Positions 41,711-50,131 of a stretch of DNA of 64,000 nt are shown here, piece by piece; positions within the stretch are counted from its first letter, which is position 1; the number at the start of each line of letters is the position of its first letter. Source of the DNA: Lacisediminihabitans sp046156175 (lineage in GTDB: Bacteria > Actinomycetota > Actinomycetes > Actinomycetales > Microbacteriaceae); the NCBI RefSeq assembly GCF_046156175.1, contig NZ_JAYLVL010000002.1, forward strand, positions 496,001 to 560,000, in the 5' to 3' direction. The notes beneath the pieces were generated by a model that was not told where the DNA came from, ran no database searches, and saw only the letters and a list, made by a program, of their open reading frames with translations. The translations under genes were made by a program, and so were the position numbers.

Positions 41711-42062
41711 GTGCCTTGCCCCCGGATGCGATCCCAGCGATCGCGTTGCGGTCGGCGCCTCTTGCTCTAGATAAGAAGAGAACGCCTGCTAAAAAACGGA
41801 CTGTTTTTCGGGTAAGGGTCGTGCGGGTGGAGCGGATACGTCGGGTGATTGAGCGGGTGTAGAACGAGTTCGAGGATCGGATTCCCCGTCGATCTGAGGC
41901 GACTCTATCGGCGCCAAGTACCCCGTCTTGCCCCCCTTATTAGTGGTATTTGCTCGATTCTTGTCCCCATTCCGGGGGCAAATGTACCCCGATCAAGTCC
42001 CCCGGTCCCCCTTGTGGCGGACACGTCGAATGCTCAGCTCTGCGACTTTCCGGCTTCACCGC
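41711..42062. promoter_or_regulatory. fliA-flgN divergent region with repeated CCCC motifs
   Basis: This gap holds GTACCCCG (41918-41925) followed by GCCCCCC (41930-41936), a second GTACCCCG (41984-41991) followed by GTCCCCC (41997-42003), and a TTGTCCCC..GGGGGCAA inverted repeat near 41961-41981. GCCGATAG is present on the minus strand (complement of 41905-41912) without TAAC at N15; the first GTACCCCG falls in that spacer. This may be a regulator-dependent promoter for fliA, 195 bases upstream. Confidence 0.45.
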
Positions 42063-42089
42063 TTACCTGCGGGATAGCCTTGCCGATAG
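42063..42089 (+). promoter_or_regulatory. sigma-28-like promoter of flgN-flgKL-fliW
   Basis: Plus strand TTAC (42063-42066), 15 bases, then a full GCCGATAG (42082-42089). The -35 part differs by one base from the TAAC of the other sites. Transcription would start about 85 bases before the favoured flgN ATG. Confidence 0.6.
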
Positions 42090-42179
42090 TTCATCTCGTC
42101 GAGCGAGGTGGAGAAAATGCAGTCGGTAGAACGAGCACGGGAGTCGTCCGCACTGGCGGACGACCGAACGGGAGCCCGC

Positions 42180-42665
42180 ATGAGCGCCAACGAACTCTCA
42201 GCCTGCCTGTGGAGGGAGCGAGAGCTCCTCGACCTGCTCGCCTTCAAGCTCGAGGAGGAGCAGTTCTTGCTCACCACGGGCAAGTCCCGGTGGCTCCAGT
42301 ACGCCACCCGCGAGGTCGAGCAGGTGATGGAACGCCTCCGCGCCGCCGGCCTTGCCCGCTCGGTCGAAGCGGCCGTCGTCGCCGAAGAGTGGGGCGCACC
42401 CCAGAATGCGACCCTTCGCGAGCTCGTCGACACGGCGCCGGATGGCCCGTGGGCCGACATCTTCACCGCGCACCTGAACGCCCTCACCGAGTACACCGAG
42501 CAGATCCGCGACCTTCGCGACCTCAACGAGCACTACCTGCGCACCGCCCTGCGTTTCATCCAGGAGGCGCAGGCCGACGGTAGCACCGAGAGCGGCACCT
42601 ACGACGCGAACGGTGAGTCCGGCGTCGCCAACCCCTCTGCCCAGATCTTCGACCTGAAACTGTGA
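42180..42665 (+). CDS. flgN: FlgN, FlgK/FlgL chaperone
   Basis: The 161-residue helical protein (SANELSACLWRERELLDLLA; FKLEEEQFLLTTGKSRWLQY; LTEYTEQIRDLRDLNEHYLR) matches FlgN and lies directly before flgK and flgL, its clients. ATG 42180 has GGGAG at five bases; starts at 42108 (GTG) or 42117 (ATG) would add 21-24 residues of low similarity. Spacing to flgK is four bases. Confidence 0.85.
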   Translation: MSANELSACLWRERELLDLLAFKLEEEQFLLTTGKSRWLQYATREVEQVMERLRAAGLARSVEAAVVAEEWGAPQNATLRELVDTAPDGPWADIFTAHLNALTEYTEQIRDLRDLNEHYLRTALRFIQEAQADGSTESGTYDANGESGVANPSAQIFDLKL

Positions 42666-42669
42666 CCCC

Positions 42670-44097
42670 GTGAGTACCTTCAGCGGCCTGAATACGGCCT
42701 TCACCGGCCTCAACGCCGCTCGCCAGGGACTCGATGTCGTCGGTCAGAACATCGCCAACTCCGGCACCAAGGGATACACCCGCCAGCGCGTCAGCACGGC
42801 CGCGGCCGGATCTCTCACCCAGATCGGTCCTCTCGTGCTCTCCCGCGCCCAGGTCGGCCAGGGCGTGACCGTCGACGGCATCGCGCGGCTGGGAGATGTG
42901 ATCCTCGACGGGCGCGTGCGAAGCTCTGCCGCGACATCCGGCAACCTCGCCGTTCGCTCCAATGCGCTCAGCAGCGTAGAAGCTTCCCTCAACGAGCCGA
43001 GCACCACCGGCATCTCCGCCCAGCTGAACGCCTTCTGGTCGGCGTGGGGAGATGTCTCGAACCGGCCCGGCGACGAGGCCCCCGCCGGCGTGCTGCTGCA
43101 GAAGGCGACCCAGCTCGCCGGGCAGATCGCGACCGGCTACTCCGCTGTCGATTCCACCTGGACCGATGTGCGCACCAAGCTCGACGGGATGGTGGCCGAA
43201 CTCAACGACGCCGGCACCCGGGTCGCCGCCCTCAACGGCGCTATCCGCGACACTCTCGCCACGGGCGGGTCCGTCAACGAGATGCTCGACCAGCGTTCCG
43301 CCCTCACTTCCTCGATCGCCGCGCTCACCGGCGGCACGGTACGCACCCTCCCCGACGGCACCGCCGAGGTACTCGTGGGCGGCAACGCCCTCGTGTCCGG
43401 CGACGTGTTCCGCTCCGTCACGGTCACCGGCAGCAATTCCCTCGCCGGAGCGAGCGGCTCCCCCGTGACGCTGGAGTGGACCAACCGGCCCGGCCAGTCC
43501 GTCGCCGTCGAATCCGGCGAGATCGCCGGCTCGATCGCCATGCTCGCCGCCGCGAACGGCACTGGAACCGGTGGCGCGATCGCCGAGGCTGCGGCGGGCT
43601 ACAACGCATTCGCCACCGCGCTTGCGAACACTGTCAACGCCGCCCACCAGGCCGGAGCGACTCCCTCCGGGGCCACCGGCCTCGACTTCTTCGCCATCTC
43701 GGCCACAGGCCCGGCGGCCCTCGGCCTGTCGGTGGTTCCGACCGGTGCCGCCCAGATCGCCAGCGGCACACCGGGTGCCGGCGGCAACAACGGCTCGAAC
43801 GCCGAGGCGATCTCGCAGCTGGGATCGGCCCCCAATTCCCCCGACTCCGTCTGGTCGGCCTTCGTCACGAAGATCGGCACGACCTCGAAGACGGCACTCC
43901 AACAGGCCACTCTCGCTGACTCGGTGACCGCCGCTGCGACGGCCGCCCAGCTCGCGAACTCCTCCGTCGACCTCGATGAGGAAAACGTCAACATGCTGAC
44001 GTTCCAAAAGGCTTACCAGGGCGCCGCCCGGGTCATGACGGCAGTCGACGAGATGCTCGACACCCTCATCAATCACACCGGAATAGTGGGGAGGTAG
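42670..44097 (+). CDS. flgK: FlgK, hook-filament junction protein
   Basis: The 475-residue protein has the rod/hook N-terminal motif (LNTAFTGLNAARQGLDVVGQ, NIANSGTKGYTRQRV) and a C-terminal EENVNMLTFQKAYQGAARVM. Its middle (LNAFWSAWGDVSNRPGDEAP; MLDQRSALTSSIAALTGGTV) is typical of FlgK. The start is GTG at 42670. Confidence 0.95.
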   Translation: MSTFSGLNTAFTGLNAARQGLDVVGQNIANSGTKGYTRQRVSTAAAGSLTQIGPLVLSRAQVGQGVTVDGIARLGDVILDGRVRSSAATSGNLAVRSNALSSVEASLNEPSTTGISAQLNAFWSAWGDVSNRPGDEAPAGVLLQKATQLAGQIATGYSAVDSTWTDVRTKLDGMVAELNDAGTRVAALNGAIRDTLATGGSVNEMLDQRSALTSSIAALTGGTVRTLPDGTAEVLVGGNALVSGDVFRSVTVTGSNSLAGASGSPVTLEWTNRPGQSVAVESGEIAGSIAMLAAANGTGTGGAIAEAAAGYNAFATALANTVNAAHQAGATPSGATGLDFFAISATGPAALGLSVVPTGAAQIASGTPGAGGNNGSNAEAISQLGSAPNSPDSVWSAFVTKIGTTSKTALQQATLADSVTAAATAAQLANSSVDLDEENVNMLTFQKAYQGAARVMTAVDEMLDTLINHTGIVGR

Positions 44098-44100
44098 GTC

Positions 44101-44982
44101 ATGGTCAATCGAGTGACGAGCCAGACCAGGATGGCGAACTCGCAGATCAACCTGCAGTCGGCCGCGGCCCTGCTGGCCAAGCTGCAGGACACGGCCACGA
44201 GTCTCAAGAAGATCACGACCCCCTCGGACGACCCGACCGGCACCGCCGACTCGATGCGCGTGCGTGCCGCCCAGAGCCAGACCGCCCAGTTCGGGCGCAA
44301 TGCCGACGACGGGATGGGCTGGCTCTCCACCGTGGATGCGACCCTCAGCGCCAGCACCGACATCATGCACCAGGTGCGCGATCTCACCGTGCAGGGCGCC
44401 AACGACGGCTCACTCTCGCCGACGGCCAAGGAGGCCATCGCGACCGCTCTCGAAGGCCTCCGCACCGACCTGCTCGGCAAGGCCAACGCCACCTACCTCG
44501 GCCGCACCGTGTTCGCGGGCAGCTCCGACGCCGGCGTCGCCTTCCGGCCCGACCTGAGCTACACCGGCACCGGCTCATCGGTCGTCCGGCGCATCGATAC
44601 CAACGCGACGGTGCAGGTGGATGCCGACGGGGCCGCCGCTTTCGGCACCGGCGCATCCTCCGCCTTCGCCCTCATCGACTCGATCGTCGCCGACCTGCGC
44701 TCGGGCGTCAACGTGGGGCCGAGCCTCACCGCCATCGACACGCGCATGACTGCGATGCTCAACACCCAGACCGCCGCCGGCGCTCGCCAGAACCAGATCA
44801 CCGCAGCGAAGGATGCCATCGTGAGTAGGACCGGAAACCTCGAGGCGCAGCGCGCCGGGATCGAAGATGCAGACGTGGGAGAGATCGTGATCAAGCTCAA
44901 GCAGCAGGAGGTCACCTACCAGGCGGCCCTCGCCGTGACCGCGCGCACCCTGCAGCCCACTCTCATGGACTTCCTCCGATGA
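44101..44982 (+). CDS. flgL: FlgL, hook-filament junction protein
   Basis: The 293-residue protein has flagellin-like ends: MVNRVTSQTRMANSQINLQS, ITTPSDDPTGTADSMRVR and a C-terminal IKLKQQEVTYQAALAVTART LQP region, with RTVFAGSSDAGVAF in the middle, all typical of FlgL. It lies three bases after flgK, and its stop overlaps the fliW start. Confidence 0.94.
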   Translation: MVNRVTSQTRMANSQINLQSAAALLAKLQDTATSLKKITTPSDDPTGTADSMRVRAAQSQTAQFGRNADDGMGWLSTVDATLSASTDIMHQVRDLTVQGANDGSLSPTAKEAIATALEGLRTDLLGKANATYLGRTVFAGSSDAGVAFRPDLSYTGTGSSVVRRIDTNATVQVDADGAAAFGTGASSAFALIDSIVADLRSGVNVGPSLTAIDTRMTAMLNTQTAAGARQNQITAAKDAIVSRTGNLEAQRAGIEDADVGEIVIKLKQQEVTYQAALAVTARTLQPTLMDFLR

Positions 44983-45362
44983 GCGCAGCGCTCGCCTTCG
45001 TCACCCCTCCGGCCGGGCTCGCCCCGCTCACGCAATTCACGCTCAACGAGGTCTCCGGGGCGGAGGGGCTGTATTCGCTCCGGGCCGTCGAGAACACCGC
45101 CATCCGCCTCTTCGTGCTCGATGCCGCGGTCTATCTGCCCGACTACTCCCCCGAGATCTCCGACGAACACTGCCGGGCCATCGACCTGCACAGTGCCGAA
45201 GACGCCATGGTGCTCGTGGTCGCGAACCCCGGTGAGACCGGCACGCGAATGAACCTGCTCGCTCCGATCGTGGTCAATGTGCACACGGGTGCCTGCGCCC
45301 AGGTGATCCTCGACGACCAGGACTTCCCGCTGCAGGCGGAGTTCGCGGTGCGCTCGGCCTGA
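44979..45362 (+). CDS. fliW: FliW, CsrA antagonist
   Basis: The 127-residue protein has the FliW beta-barrel pattern (TQFTLNEVSGAEGLYSLRAV; AVYLPDYSPEISDEHCRAID; APIVVNVHTGACAQVILDDQ). FliW binds CsrA and is itself titrated by flagellin, so flagellin export and translation are coupled. csrA lies 27 kb away at the other end of the island. It is coupled to flgL by ATGA. Confidence 0.93.
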   Translation: MSAALAFVTPPAGLAPLTQFTLNEVSGAEGLYSLRAVENTAIRLFVLDAAVYLPDYSPEISDEHCRAIDLHSAEDAMVLVVANPGETGTRMNLLAPIVVNVHTGACAQVILDDQDFPLQAEFAVRSA

Positions 45363-45367
45363 TCAGT

Positions 45368-45383
45368 GCGGCACCGGTGCCGC
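45368..45383 (+). terminator. possible terminator after fliW
   Basis: A perfect 16-base palindrome GCGGCACCGGTGCCGC starts six bases after the fliW stop and can form a six-base stem with a four-base loop. No T-run follows, so termination is uncertain. Confidence 0.4.
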
Positions 45384-45446
45384 GGCTCCCGCCTCCACTA
45401 GAGTGACGTGCATCGAGACCACCCGTCGTTCTCACTAAGGGCCGGT

Positions 45447-46094
45447 ATGTCAGAGCTCGTCCCCATCCCCTCGCCGGGAATCCCCCTCACCTTCGGCGAG
45501 CGGGGCAGACCGCTCGTGCTCCTGCTGCACGACTGGTACGGACGGCTTCCCTGGCTCGCGAATTACGCCACCGCACTTTCCCGCCAGGGCTACCGCGTGA
45601 TCGTTCCCGACCTCTACAACGGCGTCGCCACCGTCGAGGCCGCGACGGCCGAGGTGCTGATGGCCCAGCTGGATGTGGCGGGCGCTCTCGCGGAACTCGA
45701 CGACATCATCCAGGTGGCGCGCACCGAAGGCAGCACCCGGGTGGGTGTGGTGGGATTCTCCCTCGGCGGCTGGCTCGCCCTCTTGCATGCCCAGAGCGGC
45801 GAAGCGGATGCGGTTGTCGCGTACTACGCGACGCTCGGGCCGTCCCAGCACGGCGTGATCCCGGCCCCGGTGCTGCTCCATCTCGCCGAGATCGACGACT
45901 GGGATGAGGGCGAGGACCCGGAGTCGTTCATCGACAGGTTGAAGGACCACGGCACGCCGATCACCGAGTGGACCTACCTCGCGACCGTGCATTCCTTCGC
46001 CAACGCGACGATCACCGATCGCGTGGATGTGAACGCCGCCGCTCTCGCCTTCGCCCGCTCCTCCGCGTTTCTGGAAGACTACCTGCTCGACTAG
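45447..46094 (+). CDS. dienelactone hydrolase-family alpha/beta hydrolase
   Basis: The 215-residue protein has an alpha/beta-hydrolase fold with LVLLLHDWYGRLPWLANYAT, nucleophile motif GFSLGGW (Ser where classical dienelactone hydrolases have Cys), an acidic loop LAEIDDWDEGEDP and catalytic His in ATVHSFANA. DLH-family enzymes cleave lactones or esters; the substrate is unknown. ATG 45447 follows AAGGG. Its stop overlaps the end of the convergent oxidoreductase gene by four bases. Confidence 0.85.
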   Translation: MSELVPIPSPGIPLTFGERGRPLVLLLHDWYGRLPWLANYATALSRQGYRVIVPDLYNGVATVEAATAEVLMAQLDVAGALAELDDIIQVARTEGSTRVGVVGFSLGGWLALLHAQSGEADAVVAYYATLGPSQHGVIPAPVLLHLAEIDDWDEGEDPESFIDRLKDHGTPITEWTYLATVHSFANATITDRVDVNAAALAFARSSAFLEDYLLD

Positions 46095-47077
46095 CCGAGG
46101 GCGACCGCGTGGCGGGTGTCCAGCGATTCCCGTGCCGCGAGCGCGACGGCGAGAGCGAGCACCGCGGCATCCACCGGGCAGAAGTCCGGAGCGGATGCGG
46201 AGCGCACGCACTCGAGGAAGTATTCGGCCTGGTTTCGGTAGGGATTGTGCGCCCCGATCAGCTTCTCCGTCACCCCCGCCGCAGTCTGCACGCGTACGGT
46301 GTCCGGCGCCGATGACAGCTCCTCGGAATCGAGCCTTCCGGCGAAGCCGTGACTGGCGAGTCCCTCGCTGCCGACGAGGTCGAGCGTCGAGGCGAAGGTG
46401 AATCCGCGCGGCATCCCCATGAAACCGGTGATGTGGCCCACTCCTCCCCCCTCGTAGTCGACAGTCGCCTCGACCGGGCCGTCGGGTCTCGCGCGGTTGG
46501 CGGTCACCGAGAGCGGAGTGCCGAGCAGCAGGTTGAGCTGGTCGAAGTCGTGGATGCTGAAGTCGACCACCACCCCTCCGGACTGCGCGTCATCGTGCCA
46601 CCAGGTCGACGGCCGGGGAGCCGGGCTGAACCGGCCGGCCCGCACGGAGAACAGGCTGCCGAGCTTCCCCTCTTCCACGAAGCGCCGCACCAGCCGGTAG
46701 CCGTCGAAGAAGCGCACCACGTGGGCGACCATGAGCACCCCCACGCTCGTGGCGGCCTCATCCCGCAGCGCGACGGCATCCGCCATCGTGAGCGCTATCG
46801 GCTTCTCGAGCAGCACGTTCTTGCCCGCTCGCAAAGCGCGGAGGGCGATCGCCGCATGGGTGGTCGTGGGGGTGCACACCGACACGATGGTGACCCGGGG
46901 GTCTGCGAGAACCACGCCGAGGTCCGATTCGAAGCGCGCCAGCCGGGCATGCGGAAGCGGTGCGCCATCCGTCAGTGTATTGACATAGAGGATGTCATCA
47001 CCCAGCCCGAGTTCGCTCCAGGCCCGCGCGTGAGCCTGAGCCATCGCTCCGCGACCGACGATCGCGATGCCGGTCAT
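46091..47077 (-). CDS. Gfo/Idh/MocA-family oxidoreductase
   Basis: The 328-residue protein has an N-terminal Rossmann domain (IAIVGRGAMAQAHARAWSEL), the family motif NVLLEKPIALTMADA (catalytic EKP Lys) and a C-terminal sugar-binding domain including WWHDDAQSGGVVVDFSIHDF, where the GG and D/H residues shape the active site. These enzymes oxidise or epimerise sugars and inositols with NAD(P). ATGA overlap with the DUF5107 gene places it in the amino-sugar locus, so an amino-sugar derivative is a plausible substrate. Confidence 0.92.
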   Translation of the reverse strand: MTGIAIVGRGAMAQAHARAWSELGLGDDILYVNTLTDGAPLPHARLARFESDLGVVLADPRVTIVSVCTPTTTHAAIALRALRAGKNVLLEKPIALTMADAVALRDEAATSVGVLMVAHVVRFFDGYRLVRRFVEEGKLGSLFSVRAGRFSPAPRPSTWWHDDAQSGGVVVDFSIHDFDQLNLLLGTPLSVTANRARPDGPVEATVDYEGGGVGHITGFMGMPRGFTFASTLDLVGSEGLASHGFAGRLDSEELSSAPDTVRVQTAAGVTEKLIGAHNPYRNQAEYFLECVRSASAPDFCPVDAAVLALAVALAARESLDTRHAVALG

Positions 47078-49020
47078 CGGCTGTCCTCGGTCATGCTGAA
47101 CTCGTAGTGACGGGGGATCGGCTCGTTCGGGATGACTCTTCGCCAGAGTTCTGCCATGGCGTTCTCCCCCTCCCGGAGGTCTGCGACCACGATGTCCCGT
47201 CGCAAGAGCGTCACGGCGCCGGCAGAGTCTCCCGCCAGGGCGAGAGCTCGAGCCTTCAACAGTCGCAATCTGCCGCTTCGTTGACCTCCCCCGATTCCGG
47301 GGAGCGACAGCATCTCGAGGGCGGCAGTGGCCGCACCCTGCGCGATCGCTGCCGTCGCCGCTTCGACGATCAGCGCGGTGTTGGCTGGATCCAGCAGGCA
47401 GGCGCGGCGGTAGTGCTCCACCGCCTCGGCCCGCCCCCGCGGATCGCTGCCGCTCATGCCGAGCACGGCGAGTCCGCGTTCGGCACCGGCGCTCGGCCCG
47501 GACTCGAGGGATGCCCGGTAGAGACGCGCGGCAGCCTCGCGGTCTCCGGCGGCGTGCCTCATGGTCGCCCGGTGGAAGCAGGATGCCGCGCTGTCGCCCC
47601 CTTCGGCGCAGAGCCGTTCCCAATCGGCGCCGGCCACGAATCCGCCGGTCCCCGGCGGGGGGCTCGACGTGGTGCGCCCTTCCAACAGATCCAGCCAGGC
47701 ACTCTGCTCGTCCGTGATGGATGCGCGCGGGAATGGCGTGCCGGCCTCGTCGATCCACCGCTGCCCCGATCGACTCCGTCGTGCGCTCTCGAGCGCGCCC
47801 CATCCGTTGCCCGAGAGCAGGATTCGGTCGGGAGGCAGGTCGGCCCAGGACCGGACTGCGCGGTGCGCAGCGTCGAGCTCAGCGGCATCTGCCAGCCGCG
47901 CGAGCCGCTCTTCTGCGTGTGTGACAGCTTGTTGCCAATCCGGGCTCTGCGCGAGCGCCGGGGAGAGTCGGCCATTGCCGTAGGCCTCCACCCAGCTCCA
48001 TTCCGCGCCGGCGGGCATCTCCAGGTGCTGGAACTGGGTCTGGGCGAGCCCGGCCTGAATCTCGGCGTAGTCGCCGCCGCTTGGCGTGAGCCAGCGCTGC
48101 CACCGCCGGCCTCCGGCACCCCGTCCCCAGACGAAGAGCTTTCGCCCGCGCAGCCCCTTCGTGGAGAGCATCGCCAGACCGTCACCCTGCCGATCGGCTG
48201 CGACGACCCACGGTCGCTGCTCCGGTGGGATATCGAAGAAGAAGTCCCTGGCCCGGGCGTTGTTCGTCGGCCGGGTCCAGTCCGTTTCGGGTGGCGCCGC
48301 GGTGACCGGCACTCGGGAGATGCCCCCCTCGTACGCGCTTGCGAAGGCGGACTCGGCCGGAGCAAGCACACGAGTGCGCTCGCTCTCGGGAATGGCGGCG
48401 TTGGTCCACCAGTACATCGGAACGGCGCTGTCGTTCGGGTTCCTCAACCGCACCGCGACGAACAGCACCGGCGAATCAGCCGGCAACCACGCATCGACCT
48501 GGAATACCACCTGGCGCAATCGGTCGAATTCCCACAGCCGGAGCAGCTCCTGGCCCTCCGGCGTGCGGATGATCGCGGTGTGGATGGGGCTCGCAGTGCC
48601 CGGCGAATGCCCGCGGGTGCCGATGTTCCATTCGATCCCCCCGGCGAACCAGGCGTTGCGCAGTCCGAGGTTGGCGAGCTGGATCGTGTCCGGCGAATGG
48701 AGGAGGTGCTTGCCGCTGACCTTGTCGAAGAGCTCCCACAGTCGCCCGTCCCATTCCGGAAGGAACACGGCGCGCAACAGGTCGTTCTCGAGCACCACTG
48801 TCATCACCGGCGTGTCCACGAGGTCGCGCCCGTAGTCCCCCTGCTCCTGGTAGGGGTAGAGGGTGGACGGATTGCCGTAGACGGAACCCTCGAGGATTTC
48901 CGGGGGGATGTCCCCGGAGATCGAGGAGGGCGTCTCCAGCGGAGGACCGACCATTGGCAGCGGGTCCGGTGGGTCGAACTCCGGGAGTGCCAGGACACGA
49001 GACCCTGTCGTGAGGCTCAT
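47074..49020 (-). CDS. DUF5107-domain protein with C-terminal TPR-like region
   Basis: The 648-residue protein has an N-terminal beta-rich domain of the DUF5107 type (MTVVLENDLLRAVFLPEWDG, RLWELFDKVSGKHLLHSPDT, FAGGIEWNIGTRGHS), similar in style to aldose-epimerase-like sugar-binding folds. The C-terminal third has TPR-like helical repeats (AASCFHRATMRHAAGDREAA; EAVEHYRRACLLDPANTALI). No signal peptide is seen. It is coupled by ATGA to the kinase before it and the oxidoreductase after it. Its activity is not known. Confidence 0.85.
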   Translation of the reverse strand: MSLTTGSRVLALPEFDPPDPLPMVGPPLETPSSISGDIPPEILEGSVYGNPSTLYPYQEQGDYGRDLVDTPVMTVVLENDLLRAVFLPEWDGRLWELFDKVSGKHLLHSPDTIQLANLGLRNAWFAGGIEWNIGTRGHSPGTASPIHTAIIRTPEGQELLRLWEFDRLRQVVFQVDAWLPADSPVLFVAVRLRNPNDSAVPMYWWTNAAIPESERTRVLAPAESAFASAYEGGISRVPVTAAPPETDWTRPTNNARARDFFFDIPPEQRPWVVAADRQGDGLAMLSTKGLRGRKLFVWGRGAGGRRWQRWLTPSGGDYAEIQAGLAQTQFQHLEMPAGAEWSWVEAYGNGRLSPALAQSPDWQQAVTHAEERLARLADAAELDAAHRAVRSWADLPPDRILLSGNGWGALESARRSRSGQRWIDEAGTPFPRASITDEQSAWLDLLEGRTTSSPPPGTGGFVAGADWERLCAEGGDSAASCFHRATMRHAAGDREAAARLYRASLESGPSAGAERGLAVLGMSGSDPRGRAEAVEHYRRACLLDPANTALIVEAATAAIAQGAATAALEMLSLPGIGGGQRSGRLRLLKARALALAGDSAGAVTLLRRDIVVADLREGENAMAELWRRVIPNEPIPRHYEFSMTEDSR

Positions 49021-50048
49021 GCGAGGACGGCCCTCCCGCGGGCACCATCGATCTCCACGGTGAGACGACGATGCAGGGACAGGTCCACCTCGCGGCCGAG
49101 GTGACGGAAGGCGAGAACTGCAGCCCCGACGATGCCGTCTTCCACCGGCACGAGTTCGGCGCCGCCGAGGGCGTCCTGCAACCGGTCGGTGAAGATGGCC
49201 GGTGCCCGCGCGAGACCGGCAGCGAGCACGCTGCCGCCCAAAACGACCACATCTGGCACCGAGGTGTCGCCGAACTCCGGTTCCCGCGCGGCAATGAGCA
49301 CCCTCGCGATTCCCTCGGCCGCCGCCTCGAGGATCTCGCGAGCCACCGGGTCCGCGGGTGAGACGTCGAGGGCTTGGAAGGCGAGCGGAGCAAACCGGGC
49401 GAGCTCGACGGGCCGCAGCGCGTAGAGCTCATGGACGAGCCGGGAGAGCTCTTCGGACCGCCCGCGACTGCGTGCTCCCGTCCGTTCGATGCCGGTTGCC
49501 TCCAGCAGGAGCTGAGTGAGAGTGGTCGGCGGGCCAAGACCGTCGAGCGAGGCGACCACCGCGCGGGCGACCTGCTGGCCGATCCAGAATCCCGAGCCGG
49601 CGTCTCCGAGCAGCCAGCCCGATCCGCCCTTCACGGTGTGGATCTGGCCATCGGAGATGCGAGCGGCGATCGTGCCCGTGCCGGCGATCACCGCGTAGCC
49701 CTCGGCCAGCGGGGTACCTGAGCAGAAGGTTCCCAGCAGATCCGGCTCGATGACGGTGCGACCGGCGAGCCCGAGACCCGCCAGCCTCGACTCCAGCAGC
49801 GTGATGAACGGGGGCGTCGCGGTGCCTGCCAACGCGATCACCACGATCGAGTCGCTGGTCGGCGAGGGGATCCGCCCTCCCAGGGCCCGCTCCGCGGCGA
49901 GAGTGAGGGCATCGACGGCGCCGGCCACGCCCACCGCGGTGGGGTTGCCCCCGCTGGCGCGGCCGAATCCGGAGCATGCTCCCGACGAATCGAGCAGCAC
50001 TGCCCGCGAGGACGTGCCCCCCGCGTCAATGGCCAGAATTTTTCGCAT
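49017..50048 (-). CDS. BadF/NagK-type amino-sugar kinase
   Basis: The 343-residue protein has the ASKHA nucleotide-binding fold of BadF/GlcNAc kinases: MRKILAIDAGGTSSRAVLLD, a phosphate-2 region AVIAGTGTIAARISDG, WLLGDAGSGFWIGQQVARAV and adenosine motif DVVVLGGSVLAAG. It most likely phosphorylates GlcNAc or a related sugar after import by NgcEFG. ATG 50048 is the family-like start. It heads the minus-strand kinase-DUF5107-oxidoreductase operon, divergent from the RpiR gene. Confidence 0.88.
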   Translation of the reverse strand: MRKILAIDAGGTSSRAVLLDSSGACSGFGRASGGNPTAVGVAGAVDALTLAAERALGGRIPSPTSDSIVVIALAGTATPPFITLLESRLAGLGLAGRTVIEPDLLGTFCSGTPLAEGYAVIAGTGTIAARISDGQIHTVKGGSGWLLGDAGSGFWIGQQVARAVVASLDGLGPPTTLTQLLLEATGIERTGARSRGRSEELSRLVHELYALRPVELARFAPLAFQALDVSPADPVAREILEAAAEGIARVLIAAREPEFGDTSVPDVVVLGGSVLAAGLARAPAIFTDRLQDALGGAELVPVEDGIVGAAVLAFRHLGREVDLSLHRRLTVEIDGARGRAVLA

Positions 50049-50131
50049 CGTTACTTCTTCGAAATATTTGGGATCTGAGCACACTGTACTGTAAGAATAA
50101 TTTTCGTGAACCTCCAAAGAAGGAGATTGTA

